Shown: positions 44,001-52,236, counted from the stretch's first letter. The stretch: DNA of 64,000 nucleotides from UBA5287 sp041672395 (GCA_041672395.1 JBAYZS010000007.1:1-64000); one strand, 5' to 3'. The notes: generated by a model from the sequence alone, not told the origin. Made by a program: numbers and translations.

Positions 44001-44735
44001 CCCGAAAGAGCAGTTCAAGCCGATTGCCAACGGTTTAGCATGATTTACAGAAGCTAAAAAAGCATCCAAAGTCTGACCAGAAAGAGTGCGTCCCGCATTA
44101 TCCGTAATAGTTACCGACAAAACGATTGGAGTATTGATTCCGGTTACCTTGGCAACCTCTTCAGCAGCAAAGATTGCAGCTTTAACATTCAGTGTATCAA
44201 AGATCGTTTCCATTAACAACAAATCCACACCCCCTTTTACAAGAGCCGTAATCTGTTCAACATATCCAGTTTTAAAATCATCAAAAGTCGCAGCACGGAA
44301 CATAGGATTCTCAACATCAGGACTCATTGAAGCAGTCCTATTTGTAGGTCCGATAGAACCAGCCACGAAGCGTGGTTTCTCCGGAGTACGTACTGTAAAC
44401 TCATCCGCCAGAGCCCGTGCCAGTTTTACCGAAGCAAGGTTCATTTCCACAACATGATCACTCAAATGATAATCCTGCATGGATATAGCATTAGTATTAA
44501 ACGTGTTAGTCTCAATGATGTCTGCCCCCGCCTCAAGATATTGTCTATGAATAGAACTGATGATATCCGGGCGAGAAATGGAGAGTAAATCATTACACCC
44601 TTTAAGTTGAGTATCAGCATCTTTGAATCGTTCACCACGAAAATCAGATTCCGTCAACTTATGACGCTGAATCATTGTTCCCATAGCTCCATCGAGAATG
44701 AGAATGCGCGATTTTAATACCTCATCTATATTCAT
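41046..44735 (-). CDS. metH: cobalamin-dependent methionine synthase
   Basis: A 1,229-residue full-length MetH. Modules in order: homocysteine domain (1-320; zinc cysteines in GLNCSFG and GGCCGTTPEH), methyltetrahydrofolate domain (about 350-610; NIGERCNVAGSRKF, INMDDGLLEG), cap and B12 domain (about 640-900; DVHDIGKNIV with the cobalt ligand His756, GLSGLITPSLEEM), and AdoMet reactivation domain (about 920-1229; RGIRPAVGYPSIPD). Its start codon overlaps the stop of the preceding gene (TAATG). I saw no cobalamin riboswitch upstream. Confidence 0.97.
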   Translation of the reverse strand: MNIDEVLKSRILILDGAMGTMIQRHKLTESDFRGERFKDADTQLKGCNDLLSISRPDIISSIHRQYLEAGADIIETNTFNTNAISMQDYHLSDHVVEMNLASVKLARALADEFTVRTPEKPRFVAGSIGPTNRTASMSPDVENPMFRAATFDDFKTGYVEQITALVKGGVDLLLMETIFDTLNVKAAIFAAEEVAKVTGINTPIVLSVTITDNAGRTLSGQTLDAFLASVNHAKPLAIGLNCSFGAKDMKPYVKELGRLSPFYVSAYPNAGLPNQLGEYDETPDRMAVDIAEYINEGLVNIIGGCCGTTPEHIARYNQLVIGKTPHKPAAQSNYLHLSGLEELTVTPEINFVNIGERCNVAGSRKFLRLIKEKNYEEALLIARKQVEDGAQVLDINMDDGLLEGKEEMTNFLNMLASDPDVARVPIMIDSSKWEVLEAGLKCVQGKSIVNSISLKNGEKEFLEHAKLVQDYGAAVIVMAFDEQGQAASLERRIEICGRAYKLLVNTGFNPQDIIFDPNILAIATGMEEHRNYAVDYIESIKWIKTNCPGAKISGGVSNLSFSFRGNDAIRDTMHSIFLFHAINAGMDMGIVNPSQSVIYEDIPEDVKTIIEDVILNRRDDAAERLMEYAEKVKNEQTPELEKEKAQEWRKLSLNERLSYALVKGISDYIDEDIAEALAFYPRAVDIIDKPLMDGMNRVGELFGSGKMFLPQVVKAARTMKKAVAVLQPVLEAEKSSSGGSQKAGKVLLATVKGDVHDIGKNIVSIVLSCNNYEIIDLGVMVSPEKILQTIRDEQPDIVGLSGLITPSLEEMAIMAEEMEKAGFQIPLLIGGATTSKLHTALKIDPKYNNGPVVYVKDASQSPAAVANLLNVNARQDYVEKVEQEYEILRQAHSDKKSILVPLNEARTNGFQLNWSDFTASEPKSLGRQVLNDIKVEEIIPYIDWKFFFHSWDMSAKFHTVTKIDNCEHCRAQWMATFREDERERAKEAADLYDNARELLQLLVDQRAQYIMAVFGLYPAYSQNDTIYIDGKSFPMLRQQKKSDKEAYLCLSDFVAPLSTGIKDYIGAFAVTAGVGSEDLLHKFEEDGDEYSALLLKSLLDRLAEAATEWLHTKIRQEYWGYASDEDLTIDQMFAVKYRGIRPAVGYPSIPDQTVNFSLHEILNSNEIGISLTENGVMYPNASVSGLLFAHPDSKYFAIGEISEEQLVDYAKRKNVDASAIRKFLLSNLA

Positions 44736-45697
44736 TATTTCCTTACTTTTTCGGTTTGAAGACTTACAACAGGAGTGATACTTCTCCCCCTTAATTTGAG
44801 GTAACTCCTTCTAATCCAAACAACTGCCCATGATCCCACCAAGCGTGTACCTAATATCCACCAAATTGAAACCCCAAGGGCTACAAACAAGAGATTATCC
44901 TCAATCACTGAATGCGAAACTGCCAAATGGTAGTTTAACAAATCCGCTTCAGGTTTAGACACTTTCCCTTCCTGCATTTGATCAGCCATTAACGCTCCTC
45001 CGTAGGCTAAACCCACAATATAACCAATTAACCACAGAAATCCGGTGCTAATTGGCAGTCCGAAGAACTTGAGTAAAGGTTCAATCCATTTTGAGAGTTT
45101 ATTGATAAGATCGTATCTCTCAAGCACATTGTATAATATATTTAACGTAGTGACGATGAATATTATCAACAACGCTATGTTTAACGAGCTCTTGAGCCAG
45201 GCCACAAGCACTCCACCTATAGATGTAGCTGCAACAGCATCTGTACGGGTAAACAGCGGCATCCCCATATCTTGAGGCAATATCATATTCAAGACCACTC
45301 CCACAAGCAGACTGGTAAATAATCGCAATGCAAATACAGCCCAGAACGAAGTTCCTGTTTTTGCCTGAACAGCACACTCAACAGGCAGATTATGTGTGAT
45401 CTGGCACATCAAAGCCAAAATAGTTAATTCGCGCAGCGTTATTTCCATTGAAGTAATAATGGCAATTGGCGCATATAGAGGGAGGAATATACTGGTAATG
45501 AACACAATAGCAGTACTTCCCGGTAATCCCAAATAACCAAACACGGGGTCTAGATAACCAGCTATAAAACTAAGCACACCAAAATAATCCAGTAAGCGCA
45601 CAGCTAAGGATATTGGTAGAATAATCTTCAGCAGCCAGATTGCGGTATGTCCCGACTTTTTGAGACTGGGATTAATAACCTCTTTAAAAAAATTCAT
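44735..45697 (-). CDS. nucleoside recognition (Gate) domain membrane protein
   Basis: A 320-residue integral membrane protein with about eight helices and two Gate/nucleoside-recognition-like segments (STAIVFITSIFLPLYAPIAI in part; GFLWLIGYIVGLAYGGALM). The substrate is unknown; the family includes nucleoside transporters and spore-maturation proteins. It is 11 bp downstream of smpB and overlaps metH by one base, so the three form an operon. Confidence 0.8.
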   Translation of the reverse strand: MNFFKEVINPSLKKSGHTAIWLLKIILPISLAVRLLDYFGVLSFIAGYLDPVFGYLGLPGSTAIVFITSIFLPLYAPIAIITSMEITLRELTILALMCQITHNLPVECAVQAKTGTSFWAVFALRLFTSLLVGVVLNMILPQDMGMPLFTRTDAVAATSIGGVLVAWLKSSLNIALLIIFIVTTLNILYNVLERYDLINKLSKWIEPLLKFFGLPISTGFLWLIGYIVGLAYGGALMADQMQEGKVSKPEADLLNYHLAVSHSVIEDNLLFVALGVSIWWILGTRLVGSWAVVWIRRSYLKLRGRSITPVVSLQTEKVRK

Positions 45698-45708
45698 TGA
45701 AATTGCAA

Positions 45709-46170
45709 TTACTTTTTAAACATTCTCGCCATGTCTCGCTTGTCCTCTTTCTCTTTGAGTGCGTGGCGTTTATCGTATTGTTTTTTACCTTTAGCCACAG
45801 CAATATTGAGTTTTGCCAACCCTTTATCGCTGATGAAAAGGCGTGTGGGAATAATTGTAAAACCCGTTTCTTTAGTAAGGCGCATTATTTTGCGCAATTC
45901 AGTTTTGTTTAGCAATAGCTTGCGGTCGCGGCGAGCAATGTGATTATTGTAGGTACCGTAAAAATATTCAGAAATATTCATGTTTCGCACCCACAAACCG
46001 TTAGGTTCAAAAAAGCAATAACTATCCGCCAAGCTCGCTTTGCCCAGACGAACAGATTTAATCTCTGTTCCCGTAAGCACAAGACCAGCTGTAAACGTTT
46101 CAACCAGTTCGTAATCGAAAGTTGCACGTTTATTCTTAATCTGTATATTGGGCTGTTTTACTTTCTCCAC
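45709..46170 (-). CDS. smpB: SsrA-binding protein SmpB
   Basis: SmpB, which brings tmRNA to stalled ribosomes. Family marks: NIQIKNKRATFDYELVETF, GTEIKSVRLGKASLADSY, YNNHIARRDRKLLLNK and the C-terminal KGKKQYDKRHALKEKEDKRDM tail. I chose the GTG at 46170 (VEKVKQPNIQ). The frame can start at a TTG at 46191, but that codon overlaps a perfect -7 box (46189-46196), so it cannot be in the message. With the GTG the protein is 153 residues, the usual length. Confidence 0.93.
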   Translation of the reverse strand: MEKVKQPNIQIKNKRATFDYELVETFTAGLVLTGTEIKSVRLGKASLADSYCFFEPNGLWVRNMNISEYFYGTYNNHIARRDRKLLLNKTELRKIMRLTKETGFTIIPTRLFISDKGLAKLNIAVAKGKKQYDKRHALKEKEDKRDMARMFKK

Positions 46171-46188
46171 ATTTATTATTTTGGGTTG

Positions 46189-46196
46189 CAAAGTTA
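46189..46196 (-). promoter_or_regulatory. -7 box of the smpB-metH operon
   Basis: TAACTTTG on the minus strand, 18 bp before the GTG start of smpB. It decides the start codon. Confidence 0.55.
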
Positions 46197-46279
46197 ATCA
46201 ATTCTTATCTAATTAAGGTCTTTACCGACAAATTTAAGATGCTTTCAGCTTTAGGTCATGCATTTAACGAAAATAATCG

Positions 46280-46287
46280 TACTTTTG
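46280..46287 (+). promoter_or_regulatory. -7 box of pssA
   Basis: TACTTTTG, 23 bp before the pssA ATG; -33 element unclear. Confidence 0.45.
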
Positions 46288-46310
46288 TGTATCGTTTTAA
46301 TATTGACTGA

Positions 46311-47033
46311 ATGAAGAAACATGTGCCAAATGCTATTACAATGATGAACCTTTTCTCGGGGTGCATCGCTGTTATCATGGCTTTTGAAGGTAAATTTCAG
46401 TGGGTGGTTTTTTGGGTGATCATGGCTGCTGTATTCGACTTTTTCGATGGATTTGTCGCGCGACTGCTGCATGTATCTTCCCGATTAGGAGTTGAATTGG
46501 ATTCATTGGCCGATGTTATTAGTTTTGGAGTAGCACCGGCAACGGTTGTGTTCACGCTGCTTCGAAGCTTCACTGCTTATCCCGATTTCCTGACACCCAT
46601 AGCCGATTATATTCCCTATCTCGCATATCTTATTGCGATATTTTCAGCAATGCGACTAGGTAAATTCAATATAGATGAACGTCAAACGACCTCTTTCATA
46701 GGACTTCCCACCCCCGCCAATGCTCTGTTCTGGATATCTTATTGTTTTGGTATGCAACAGATTGCGCCCATTAATGCCAGTTTCCTGTATTTAACATTAT
46801 TATGCATCCTGATATTCTCATATCTTTTGGTGTCCGAAATCCCCATGTTTTCGCTTAAGATCAAGGACAAATCGTTGAAAGGCAATGTAAAACAGCTATT
46901 TATAACGTTTTTGATAATCTGCTTTGTTGCTTGGCAAGGCATCGGAGGTATCGCTTGGGGAATAGTTGCATACATTATCATTTCAATTTTTTCATCGCTG
47001 TTTGAAAAACAAACCGTTAAATATTCGAAATAG
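46311..47033 (+). CDS. pssA: CDP-diacylglycerol-serine O-phosphatidyltransferase
   Basis: A 240-residue membrane enzyme making phosphatidylserine from CDP-diacylglycerol and serine. The CDP-alcohol phosphotransferase motif is D-x2-D-G-x2-A-R ... G-x3-D-x3-D, seen as FFDGFVARLL and GVELDSLADVISFG. About seven transmembrane helices. It lies directly upstream of a small DUF4834 gene and the sulfonolipid operon. Confidence 0.93.
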   Translation: MKKHVPNAITMMNLFSGCIAVIMAFEGKFQWVVFWVIMAAVFDFFDGFVARLLHVSSRLGVELDSLADVISFGVAPATVVFTLLRSFTAYPDFLTPIADYIPYLAYLIAIFSAMRLGKFNIDERQTTSFIGLPTPANALFWISYCFGMQQIAPINASFLYLTLLCILIFSYLLVSEIPMFSLKIKDKSLKGNVKQLFITFLIICFVAWQGIGGIAWGIVAYIIISIFSSLFEKQTVKYSK

Positions 47034-47093
47034 TCAATTGAACTTTCAATATTTCATTTTATCTTTATACTTCAAAACTATTGTATACATTTT

Positions 47094-47348
47094 ATGTTTA
47101 AATTTCTTTTCTTTCTATTCTTAATTATGATGTTCCTCCTGTTATTGGGGAGACCATTTCGTCGTCGTCCATCAAGTTCAAACAGGCCTGATGATCAACA
47201 ATCACAACGAAACTATCAACAACAGCGGGATGATACAAGCGGCATTGAAACACAGGAAGACCGCATTATTTCTTATCATAAGAAAAGTTTCGAGAAAAGC
47301 GAAGCTGAAGATGTCGATTTTAAGGAAATCAAACAAGAAAACGATTAG
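47094..47348 (+). CDS. DUF4834 family small membrane protein
   Basis: An 84-residue protein with one N-terminal transmembrane helix (MFKFLFFLFLIMMFLLLLG), a basic RPFRRRP segment and a polar Gln/Asp-rich tail (QQSQRNYQQQRDD), matching DUF4834. Function unknown. It follows pssA by 60 bp. Confidence 0.72.
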   Translation: MFKFLFFLFLIMMFLLLLGRPFRRRPSSSNRPDDQQSQRNYQQQRDDTSGIETQEDRIISYHKKSFEKSEAEDVDFKEIKQEND

Positions 47349-47684
47349 TAACTGCTGCGCTTAATTGCTCCATCAAACCTGGTTTATTTTTCATTTTTAT
47401 ACAAGACTTTGATTAGTCCTGAGCGAGAAAATCATGGGGAAATTGTAAGAATATTGCAATAAAATTGTGGGAAAATGGTCAAAAGAAAGTAGGATCTTTA
47501 TGGCAATAATCGTCAATCGGATTCAGAAAATATTATTAGTTAATCTTTTACCATATCATATCATAAAAACAATATTACAGATTTAAATTTTATAAATAGC
47601 AATACTTTGACTAAATTTGTGGCTGGAAAAGTCGGAAACTTTTTCCAAGAAAGTCATTATTAACAAATTACAAATAAGTGTATT
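47349..47684. other. 336-bp intergenic region upstream of the sulfonolipid operon
   Basis: No gene is visible. It contains the operon's -7 box, a small hairpin in the leader (GGAAAAGT at 47624-47631 with ACTTTTTCC at 47638-47646, one bulge), and around 47451-47493 a weak 11-bp phasing (TGGGAAAATGG, TCAAAAGAAAG) reminiscent of the repeat arrays. Confidence 0.5.
47612..47619 (+). promoter_or_regulatory. -7 box of the sulfonolipid operon
   Basis: TAAATTTG with TTTA 19 bp upstream (47589-47592); leader of about 60 bases. Confidence 0.5.
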
Positions 47685-48947
47685 ATGGTAGATATTTTTG
47701 ATAGGCTTACAAACGCCAAGGGACCACTTGAACAATATCAGAGTAAATTAGAAGGATATTTAATGTTTCCAGAGCTAGAAGGTGAAATTGGACCAAGAAT
47801 GATGTTTCGCGGTAAAGAAGTGATCACCTGGAGTTTAAACAATTATCTAGGTTTAGCCAATCATCCCGATGTACGTAAAGCAGATACAGAAGCTACAAAA
47901 AAATGGGGACTTGCGGCACCAATGGGAGCACGCATGATGTCTGGCCAAACAAAATATCATAAAGAGCTAGAAGACAGACTAGCTAAATTTGAAAAGAAAG
48001 AAGCAGCCTATCTGCTTAACTATGGCTATCAGGGCATGGTTTCTATTCTAGATTCTCTGTGCTCAAGAAATGATGTTATCGTTTACGATTCTGAAAGTCA
48101 TGCTTGCATTATGGACGGAATCTTTTTACATAAGGCAAAAGGCGGAAAAAGCTATGTTTATCCGCATAACGATATGGAACGCTGCGAAAAAATGCTTCGT
48201 TTTGCGACCAAGCAAGCTGAAGAAAATAACGGTGGAATATTAGTCGTTACCGAAGGTGTTTTTGGCATGTCGGGCGGACTGGGTAACTTACCCGGGATTG
48301 TCAAGTTGAAAGAAAAATTCAATTTCCGCTTACTTATTGATGATGCACACGGTTTTGGTACAATGGGTGCAACAGGTGCCGGCACAAGCGAACACTTTGG
48401 AGTGATGGACGATGTAGACATTTATTTCTCAACTTTCGCAAAATCCATGGCAGGTATTGGCGCTTTTGTAGCTACCAAAAAAGTAATTATTGATTCTCTG
48501 AAATCAAATATGCGTTCTCAGATTTACGCAAAATCGCTTCCACTGCCAATGGTTGAAGGAGCTATTAAAAGATTAGATATGCTCCAGAATGAACCTGAGC
48601 ATAAAGCAAATCTTTGGAAAGTTGTGCATAAATTGCAAGACGAGCTGCGTAAAAACGGCTTCAATATTGGAAATACAGAATCTCCAGTAACACCAGTTTA
48701 CCTGAGTGGATCAGTAATTGAAGGTACCAACATTGTATTCGATTTACGCGAGACATACAATGTTTTCTGTTCATTGGTTGTTTATCCTGTTGTTCCAAAG
48801 GATGTGTTGATGCTTCGACTTATTCCTACGGCTGCTCATACACAAAAAGAGGTGGATGAAACAATTGAAGTATTTAAGAAAGTTAAAGTTAATTTGGAGG
48901 CTGGTAAGTACAAAGCCACCGAAATGAAAACTATGAGGATAGATTAA
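47685..48947 (+). CDS. capB: cysteate C-fatty acyltransferase (alpha-oxoamine synthase)
   Basis: A 420-residue PLP enzyme of the alpha-oxoamine synthase family (relatives: serine palmitoyltransferase, KBL, BioF). Marks: WSLNNYLGLANHPDVRKAD, GARMMSGQTKYHKELE, LLNYGYQGMVS, LIDDAHGFGTMG and the Schiff-base lysine in STFAKSMAGIGAF. The FAKSMAGIGAF form and N-terminal layout resemble, from memory, the flavobacterial cysteate acyltransferase rather than typical Bacteroides serine palmitoyltransferase. It would join cysteate to an acyl thioester to give 3-dehydrocapnine. First gene of a four-gene operon with a cysteate-synthase-like gene and an SDR, which supports the call. Serine palmitoyltransferase is the main alternative. 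Confidence 0.82.
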   Translation: MVDIFDRLTNAKGPLEQYQSKLEGYLMFPELEGEIGPRMMFRGKEVITWSLNNYLGLANHPDVRKADTEATKKWGLAAPMGARMMSGQTKYHKELEDRLAKFEKKEAAYLLNYGYQGMVSILDSLCSRNDVIVYDSESHACIMDGIFLHKAKGGKSYVYPHNDMERCEKMLRFATKQAEENNGGILVVTEGVFGMSGGLGNLPGIVKLKEKFNFRLLIDDAHGFGTMGATGAGTSEHFGVMDDVDIYFSTFAKSMAGIGAFVATKKVIIDSLKSNMRSQIYAKSLPLPMVEGAIKRLDMLQNEPEHKANLWKVVHKLQDELRKNGFNIGNTESPVTPVYLSGSVIEGTNIVFDLRETYNVFCSLVVYPVVPKDVLMLRLIPTAAHTQKEVDETIEVFKKVKVNLEAGKYKATEMKTMRID

Positions 48948-48980
48948 GAGATGAAGAATACAATTCGTAAAAGGACCATA

Positions 48981-50294
48981 ATGAGAAGAAAAAAATACCA
49001 CTTAAAGTGCGTCAATTGCGGAAATGTAACACCTACATTTGGTAAGTGGTTGAGACAAAATCAGAAATGCTCTAAATGTGGAAGTTCCTATTCTGAAATT
49101 TGGTATGGTTCGGACTATCGAAAATTGGAAAAGATTTTCAAAGGTCCAGCAACAAGTTTTTGGATGTACTTCGATTTCCTTCCGCTTTATATGAGAAGGA
49201 ATATTGTGTCTTTTTATGAAGGAGCTTCACCTGTGGAAAGATGGTCGTTCCTTGAGGATTATGCAAAAAATAAATACAACCTGGACATCGAAGTGTTCGC
49301 TTATCGGAACGATCTGAACGGCGGCACAGGCACTTTCAAAGATGTGGCTGCTTCTTTGGCGGCCAGCATCTTCAAAGAAAAAAGGGTTAAACAATATTGC
49401 ATTGCTTCGACAGGTAACACGGCCACAGCTTACGCAAAATATTTATCAAAAGCTGGCGTAAACTGCTCAGTTTTCATGCCAGAAGATAGCCTCATCACTT
49501 CACAAGCGTTTATAAATTCTTATGGACAGCGAGTATTCAAAGTCATGGGTGATTATGCAAAAGCTAAAACCGTTGCCAATGACTATGCGAAAGAACAACA
49601 TGTCCTGATTTCCAGCGGCAACACAGATCCAATTCGTATTGAAGCCAAGAAAACCATGGTTTTTGAATGGCTCCGACAAATAGGTAAATTGCCAGATGTT
49701 TATATTCAAGCCGTTAGCGGTGGCACAGGTCCGTTAGCTATCGACAAGGGGATCAGGGAATTGAGCGAAGTTCGTCCCGATTTGCATCTCCCTCGTTTCA
49801 TTTTAGTTCAATCCGATGGTTGTGATCCAATGGTTCAGGCGTGGGAAAAAGCAGAAGCCACCGGATTTCCTGATGGCTGGGAAAAAGATTATCCTGTTCT
49901 GGACGATCCTCAGACAATGGTGCCTACACTTGCTACCGGCAACCCTACTTCGTATCCTATTGTTGCGAAACTTGTTAAAAGGTCGAACGGTTCATTTGTA
50001 CGAATGAGCGAAAAGAAACTGGTGTCAGTTGGAAAACTAATTGCTTATGAGCAAAAAGTGATTCCAGGACCAGCGTCGGCTGTTTGTGTAGCAGGTTTCT
50101 TTCATGCTTTGAAAGAAGGAAAAATTAAGAACGGTGAAAGTGTGATGGTGAATATAGGTGAGGGTGCTACTCGTGCACCTCGGTTTGTAGAACAAATGAT
50201 TTATACAACTCTGGAAGTGAGCAGTGCAAAAGATTGCGAGCCTCACAATATTTCAGATTTCAGGGAACAGTTGTGGAACGACCTGATTAACTGA
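48981..50294 (+). CDS. capA: threonine-synthase-like PLP enzyme, likely cysteate synthase
   Basis: A 437-residue fold-type II PLP enzyme. An N-terminal zinc ribbon (CVNCG and CSKCG) precedes the catalytic domain with the PLP lysine in GTGTFKDVAAS, the phosphate-binding ASTGNTATAYAKY and QAVSGGTGPLAID. Cysteate synthase, which makes cysteate from O-phosphoserine and sulfite, belongs to this family; location between the acyltransferase and reductase genes favours it over threonine synthase. The ATG at 48981 has an AAAGGA 5-6 bases upstream; an ATG at 48951, 4 bp past the previous stop, would add ten residues. Confidence 0.8.
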   Translation: MRRKKYHLKCVNCGNVTPTFGKWLRQNQKCSKCGSSYSEIWYGSDYRKLEKIFKGPATSFWMYFDFLPLYMRRNIVSFYEGASPVERWSFLEDYAKNKYNLDIEVFAYRNDLNGGTGTFKDVAASLAASIFKEKRVKQYCIASTGNTATAYAKYLSKAGVNCSVFMPEDSLITSQAFINSYGQRVFKVMGDYAKAKTVANDYAKEQHVLISSGNTDPIRIEAKKTMVFEWLRQIGKLPDVYIQAVSGGTGPLAIDKGIRELSEVRPDLHLPRFILVQSDGCDPMVQAWEKAEATGFPDGWEKDYPVLDDPQTMVPTLATGNPTSYPIVAKLVKRSNGSFVRMSEKKLVSVGKLIAYEQKVIPGPASAVCVAGFFHALKEGKIKNGESVMVNIGEGATRAPRFVEQMIYTTLEVSSAKDCEPHNISDFREQLWNDLIN

Positions 50295-50301
50295 GCATAA
50301 A

Positions 50302-51099
50302 ATGCAGGAAATTTCAAATAAGACAATATGGATAACGGGCGCTTCTTCCGGAATAGGTGAAGCGTCCGCTTATCTGTTTGCCCAAGCTAATGCTAATCTG
50401 ATTCTTACGGCCACACGCGAAGACAAATTGCGCGAAGTGCAACAGAAATGCATTGGTTTTGGAGCCAAATGTGAAATATTACCTTACGATTTATCTGATC
50501 TTGAGAACTTGAATGCACTTGCTGACAAGGCCTTATCATTATTTGGCAACATTGATGTTTTATTTTTAAATGCAGGCATCAGTCAGCGCAGCAAAGCTTT
50601 GGACACATCACTTGATGTAGACAAAAAAATTATGGATGTGAATTTTGCTGCACCAGTAATAATAACAAAACGAATATTACCCAAAATAATTGAGAACGGA
50701 GGAGGTACAATTGCCGTCACATCCAGCATATCGGGAAAATTTGGTTTTCCACTTCGCTCCGCTTATGCATCTTCAAAATTTGCGCTTTATGGTTTCTTTG
50801 AGACCATTCATGCGGAATATTATAATCAAAATATCCGTGTAGTAATGGTATGTCCCGGAAGAGTTAAAACGAATATCTCATTCAATGCATTAGAAGCCGA
50901 TGGAACTAAGCATGCCCAAATGGATGACGGACAAAATAACGGTATCAGTTCAGAAAAAGCCGCAAAAATAATCGTCAGGGCCATAAAAAAGCAAAAGCCC
51001 GAAGTATTTGTCGGCGGATTTGAATTAGCTATGGTTTATATCAAGCGTTTTCTTCCAGGATTAGCTCGAAAAATTGCAAGAAGCATAAAATCAACTTAA
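50302..51099 (+). CDS. capC: short-chain dehydrogenase, likely 3-dehydrocapnine reductase
   Basis: A 265-residue SDR: TGASSGIG (cofactor glycine motif, residues 11-18), LNAG, catalytic Ser in TSSISG and YASSK (Tyr/Lys pair). The C-terminal MVYIKRFLPGLARKIARS is hydrophobic and basic, suiting a membrane-associated lipid substrate. It starts 8 bp after the cysteate synthase stop. In the capnine pathway an SDR reduces the 3-keto lipid base, as 3-ketosphinganine reductase does for sphingolipids. Confidence 0.78.
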   Translation: MQEISNKTIWITGASSGIGEASAYLFAQANANLILTATREDKLREVQQKCIGFGAKCEILPYDLSDLENLNALADKALSLFGNIDVLFLNAGISQRSKALDTSLDVDKKIMDVNFAAPVIITKRILPKIIENGGGTIAVTSSISGKFGFPLRSAYASSKFALYGFFETIHAEYYNQNIRVVMVCPGRVKTNISFNALEADGTKHAQMDDGQNNGISSEKAAKIIVRAIKKQKPEVFVGGFELAMVYIKRFLPGLARKIARSIKST

Positions 51100-51124
51100 T
51101 AACAAACACTATTTATTTAGAATA

Positions 51125-52228
51125 ATGAAAGAGAACTATGTAATCAGTGGCATCCAACAGGTAGGCATTGGTGTTGAGAACTTTACTGAAGCGTGGAAAT
51201 ATTATATTGATGTTTTCAATATGGATATTCGTATCCTTGAAGACGACACAGTTGCTGAATTGATGCTGCCTTACACAGGAAATCAACCTCAAAAACGACA
51301 TGCCTGCATAGCAATTAATATGCAAGGAGGCGGAGGATTTGAAGTATGGCAATATTCTGAGCGTAAGCCACAACCCGTAGGATTTGAGATTCAGGCAGGC
51401 GATTTAGGTATTTTTGCAGCCAAAATTAAAAGTCGCGACGTTGAAAAAGCTTATGAATATTTGAAGAATAAAAAGGACACTATTTTACTGGGGAAGCTGA
51501 CACAAAGCATTGATGGTCAAAAGACTTTCTTTATGAAAGATCCTTTCGGAAATATCTTTCAGATTGTGCATGAACCAACTGTTTACATTGATGAGAAAAG
51601 ACCTACATCGGGTATTGGTGGCGTTATGATTGGTACTTCCGACATAAAAAAAGTACTACCTATCTACAGGGATATCTTGGAATATGACCAAGTAGTTGCT
51701 GATGTAACCGGCTCATTTGATGATCTTAAAGCGCTGCCTTCGGGCAACGGACAATTCCGTCGTTTATTGCTCACTCACAGTAAACCAAGAAAAGGAGGAT
51801 TCAGTGAACTCTTGGGGAAATCGTATATCGAACTGGTACAAGCTCTTGATCGCACTCCTCAAAAAATATATGAAGGTCGCTACTGGGGTGATCCCGGATT
51901 TATTCAGGTTTGCTTTGATGTGCGCAACCTCGATGCTTTACAAAAGAGATGTGAATCAATAGGCTTCCCTTTTACTGTGGATACTCGCTCAAGATATAAA
52001 CAAGGCGACTCATTTGACATGGGAGCCGCGGCCGGTCAGTTTACTTACATCGAAGATCCTGATGGTACGCTGATTGAATTTGTTGAGACTTACAAAATTC
52101 CTATCATGAAGAAATTGGGACTTAGTCTTAACTTGATTAAACGTGATGCAGAGAAACCACTTCCAAAATGGTTGATGAAATTACTTCGTTTTATGCGTTT
52201 AAAACCTGAGGATTTACAATCCTATTAA
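51125..52228 (+). CDS. two-domain VOC (glyoxalase/HPPD-like) protein of the sulfonolipid operon
   Basis: A 367-residue protein of two vicinal-oxygen-chelate modules (about 8-155 and 160-325) plus a basic tail (PLPKWLMKLLRFMRLK), in the layout of 4-hydroxyphenylpyruvate dioxygenase. The usual His/His/Glu metal ligands are mostly gone: IQQVGIGV and IGGVMIGT stand where IxHVxI is expected, IQVCFDV has Gln for His, the first module ends NIFQIV instead of NxIExV; only the second module keeps Glu (GTLIEFVE). It is the last gene of the operon, 25 bp after capC, before a strong terminator. I cannot assign a reaction; a binding role or a non-metal chemistry on the lipid is possible. Confidence 0.75.
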   Translation: MKENYVISGIQQVGIGVENFTEAWKYYIDVFNMDIRILEDDTVAELMLPYTGNQPQKRHACIAINMQGGGGFEVWQYSERKPQPVGFEIQAGDLGIFAAKIKSRDVEKAYEYLKNKKDTILLGKLTQSIDGQKTFFMKDPFGNIFQIVHEPTVYIDEKRPTSGIGGVMIGTSDIKKVLPIYRDILEYDQVVADVTGSFDDLKALPSGNGQFRRLLLTHSKPRKGGFSELLGKSYIELVQALDRTPQKIYEGRYWGDPGFIQVCFDVRNLDALQKRCESIGFPFTVDTRSRYKQGDSFDMGAAAGQFTYIEDPDGTLIEFVETYKIPIMKKLGLSLNLIKRDAEKPLPKWLMKLLRFMRLKPEDLQSY

Positions 52229-52236
52229 AGCATAAA

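Noticed and set aside
44736..46310. Cobalamin riboswitch controlling metH
   Set aside because: metH is the third gene of an operon and overlaps the previous gene; the short smpB leader has no room for the element and no B12-box-like sequence was seen.
46251..46472. Minus-strand frame antisense to the start of pssA
   Set aside because: It overlaps a clear pssA coding region and promoter, and its composition is that of a shadow.
47685..48947. Calling the oxoamine synthase serine palmitoyltransferase or KBL
   Set aside because: The operon context with a cysteate-synthase-like gene and the FAKSMAGIGAF active-site form fit the cysteate acyltransferase better, though only an alignment would settle it.
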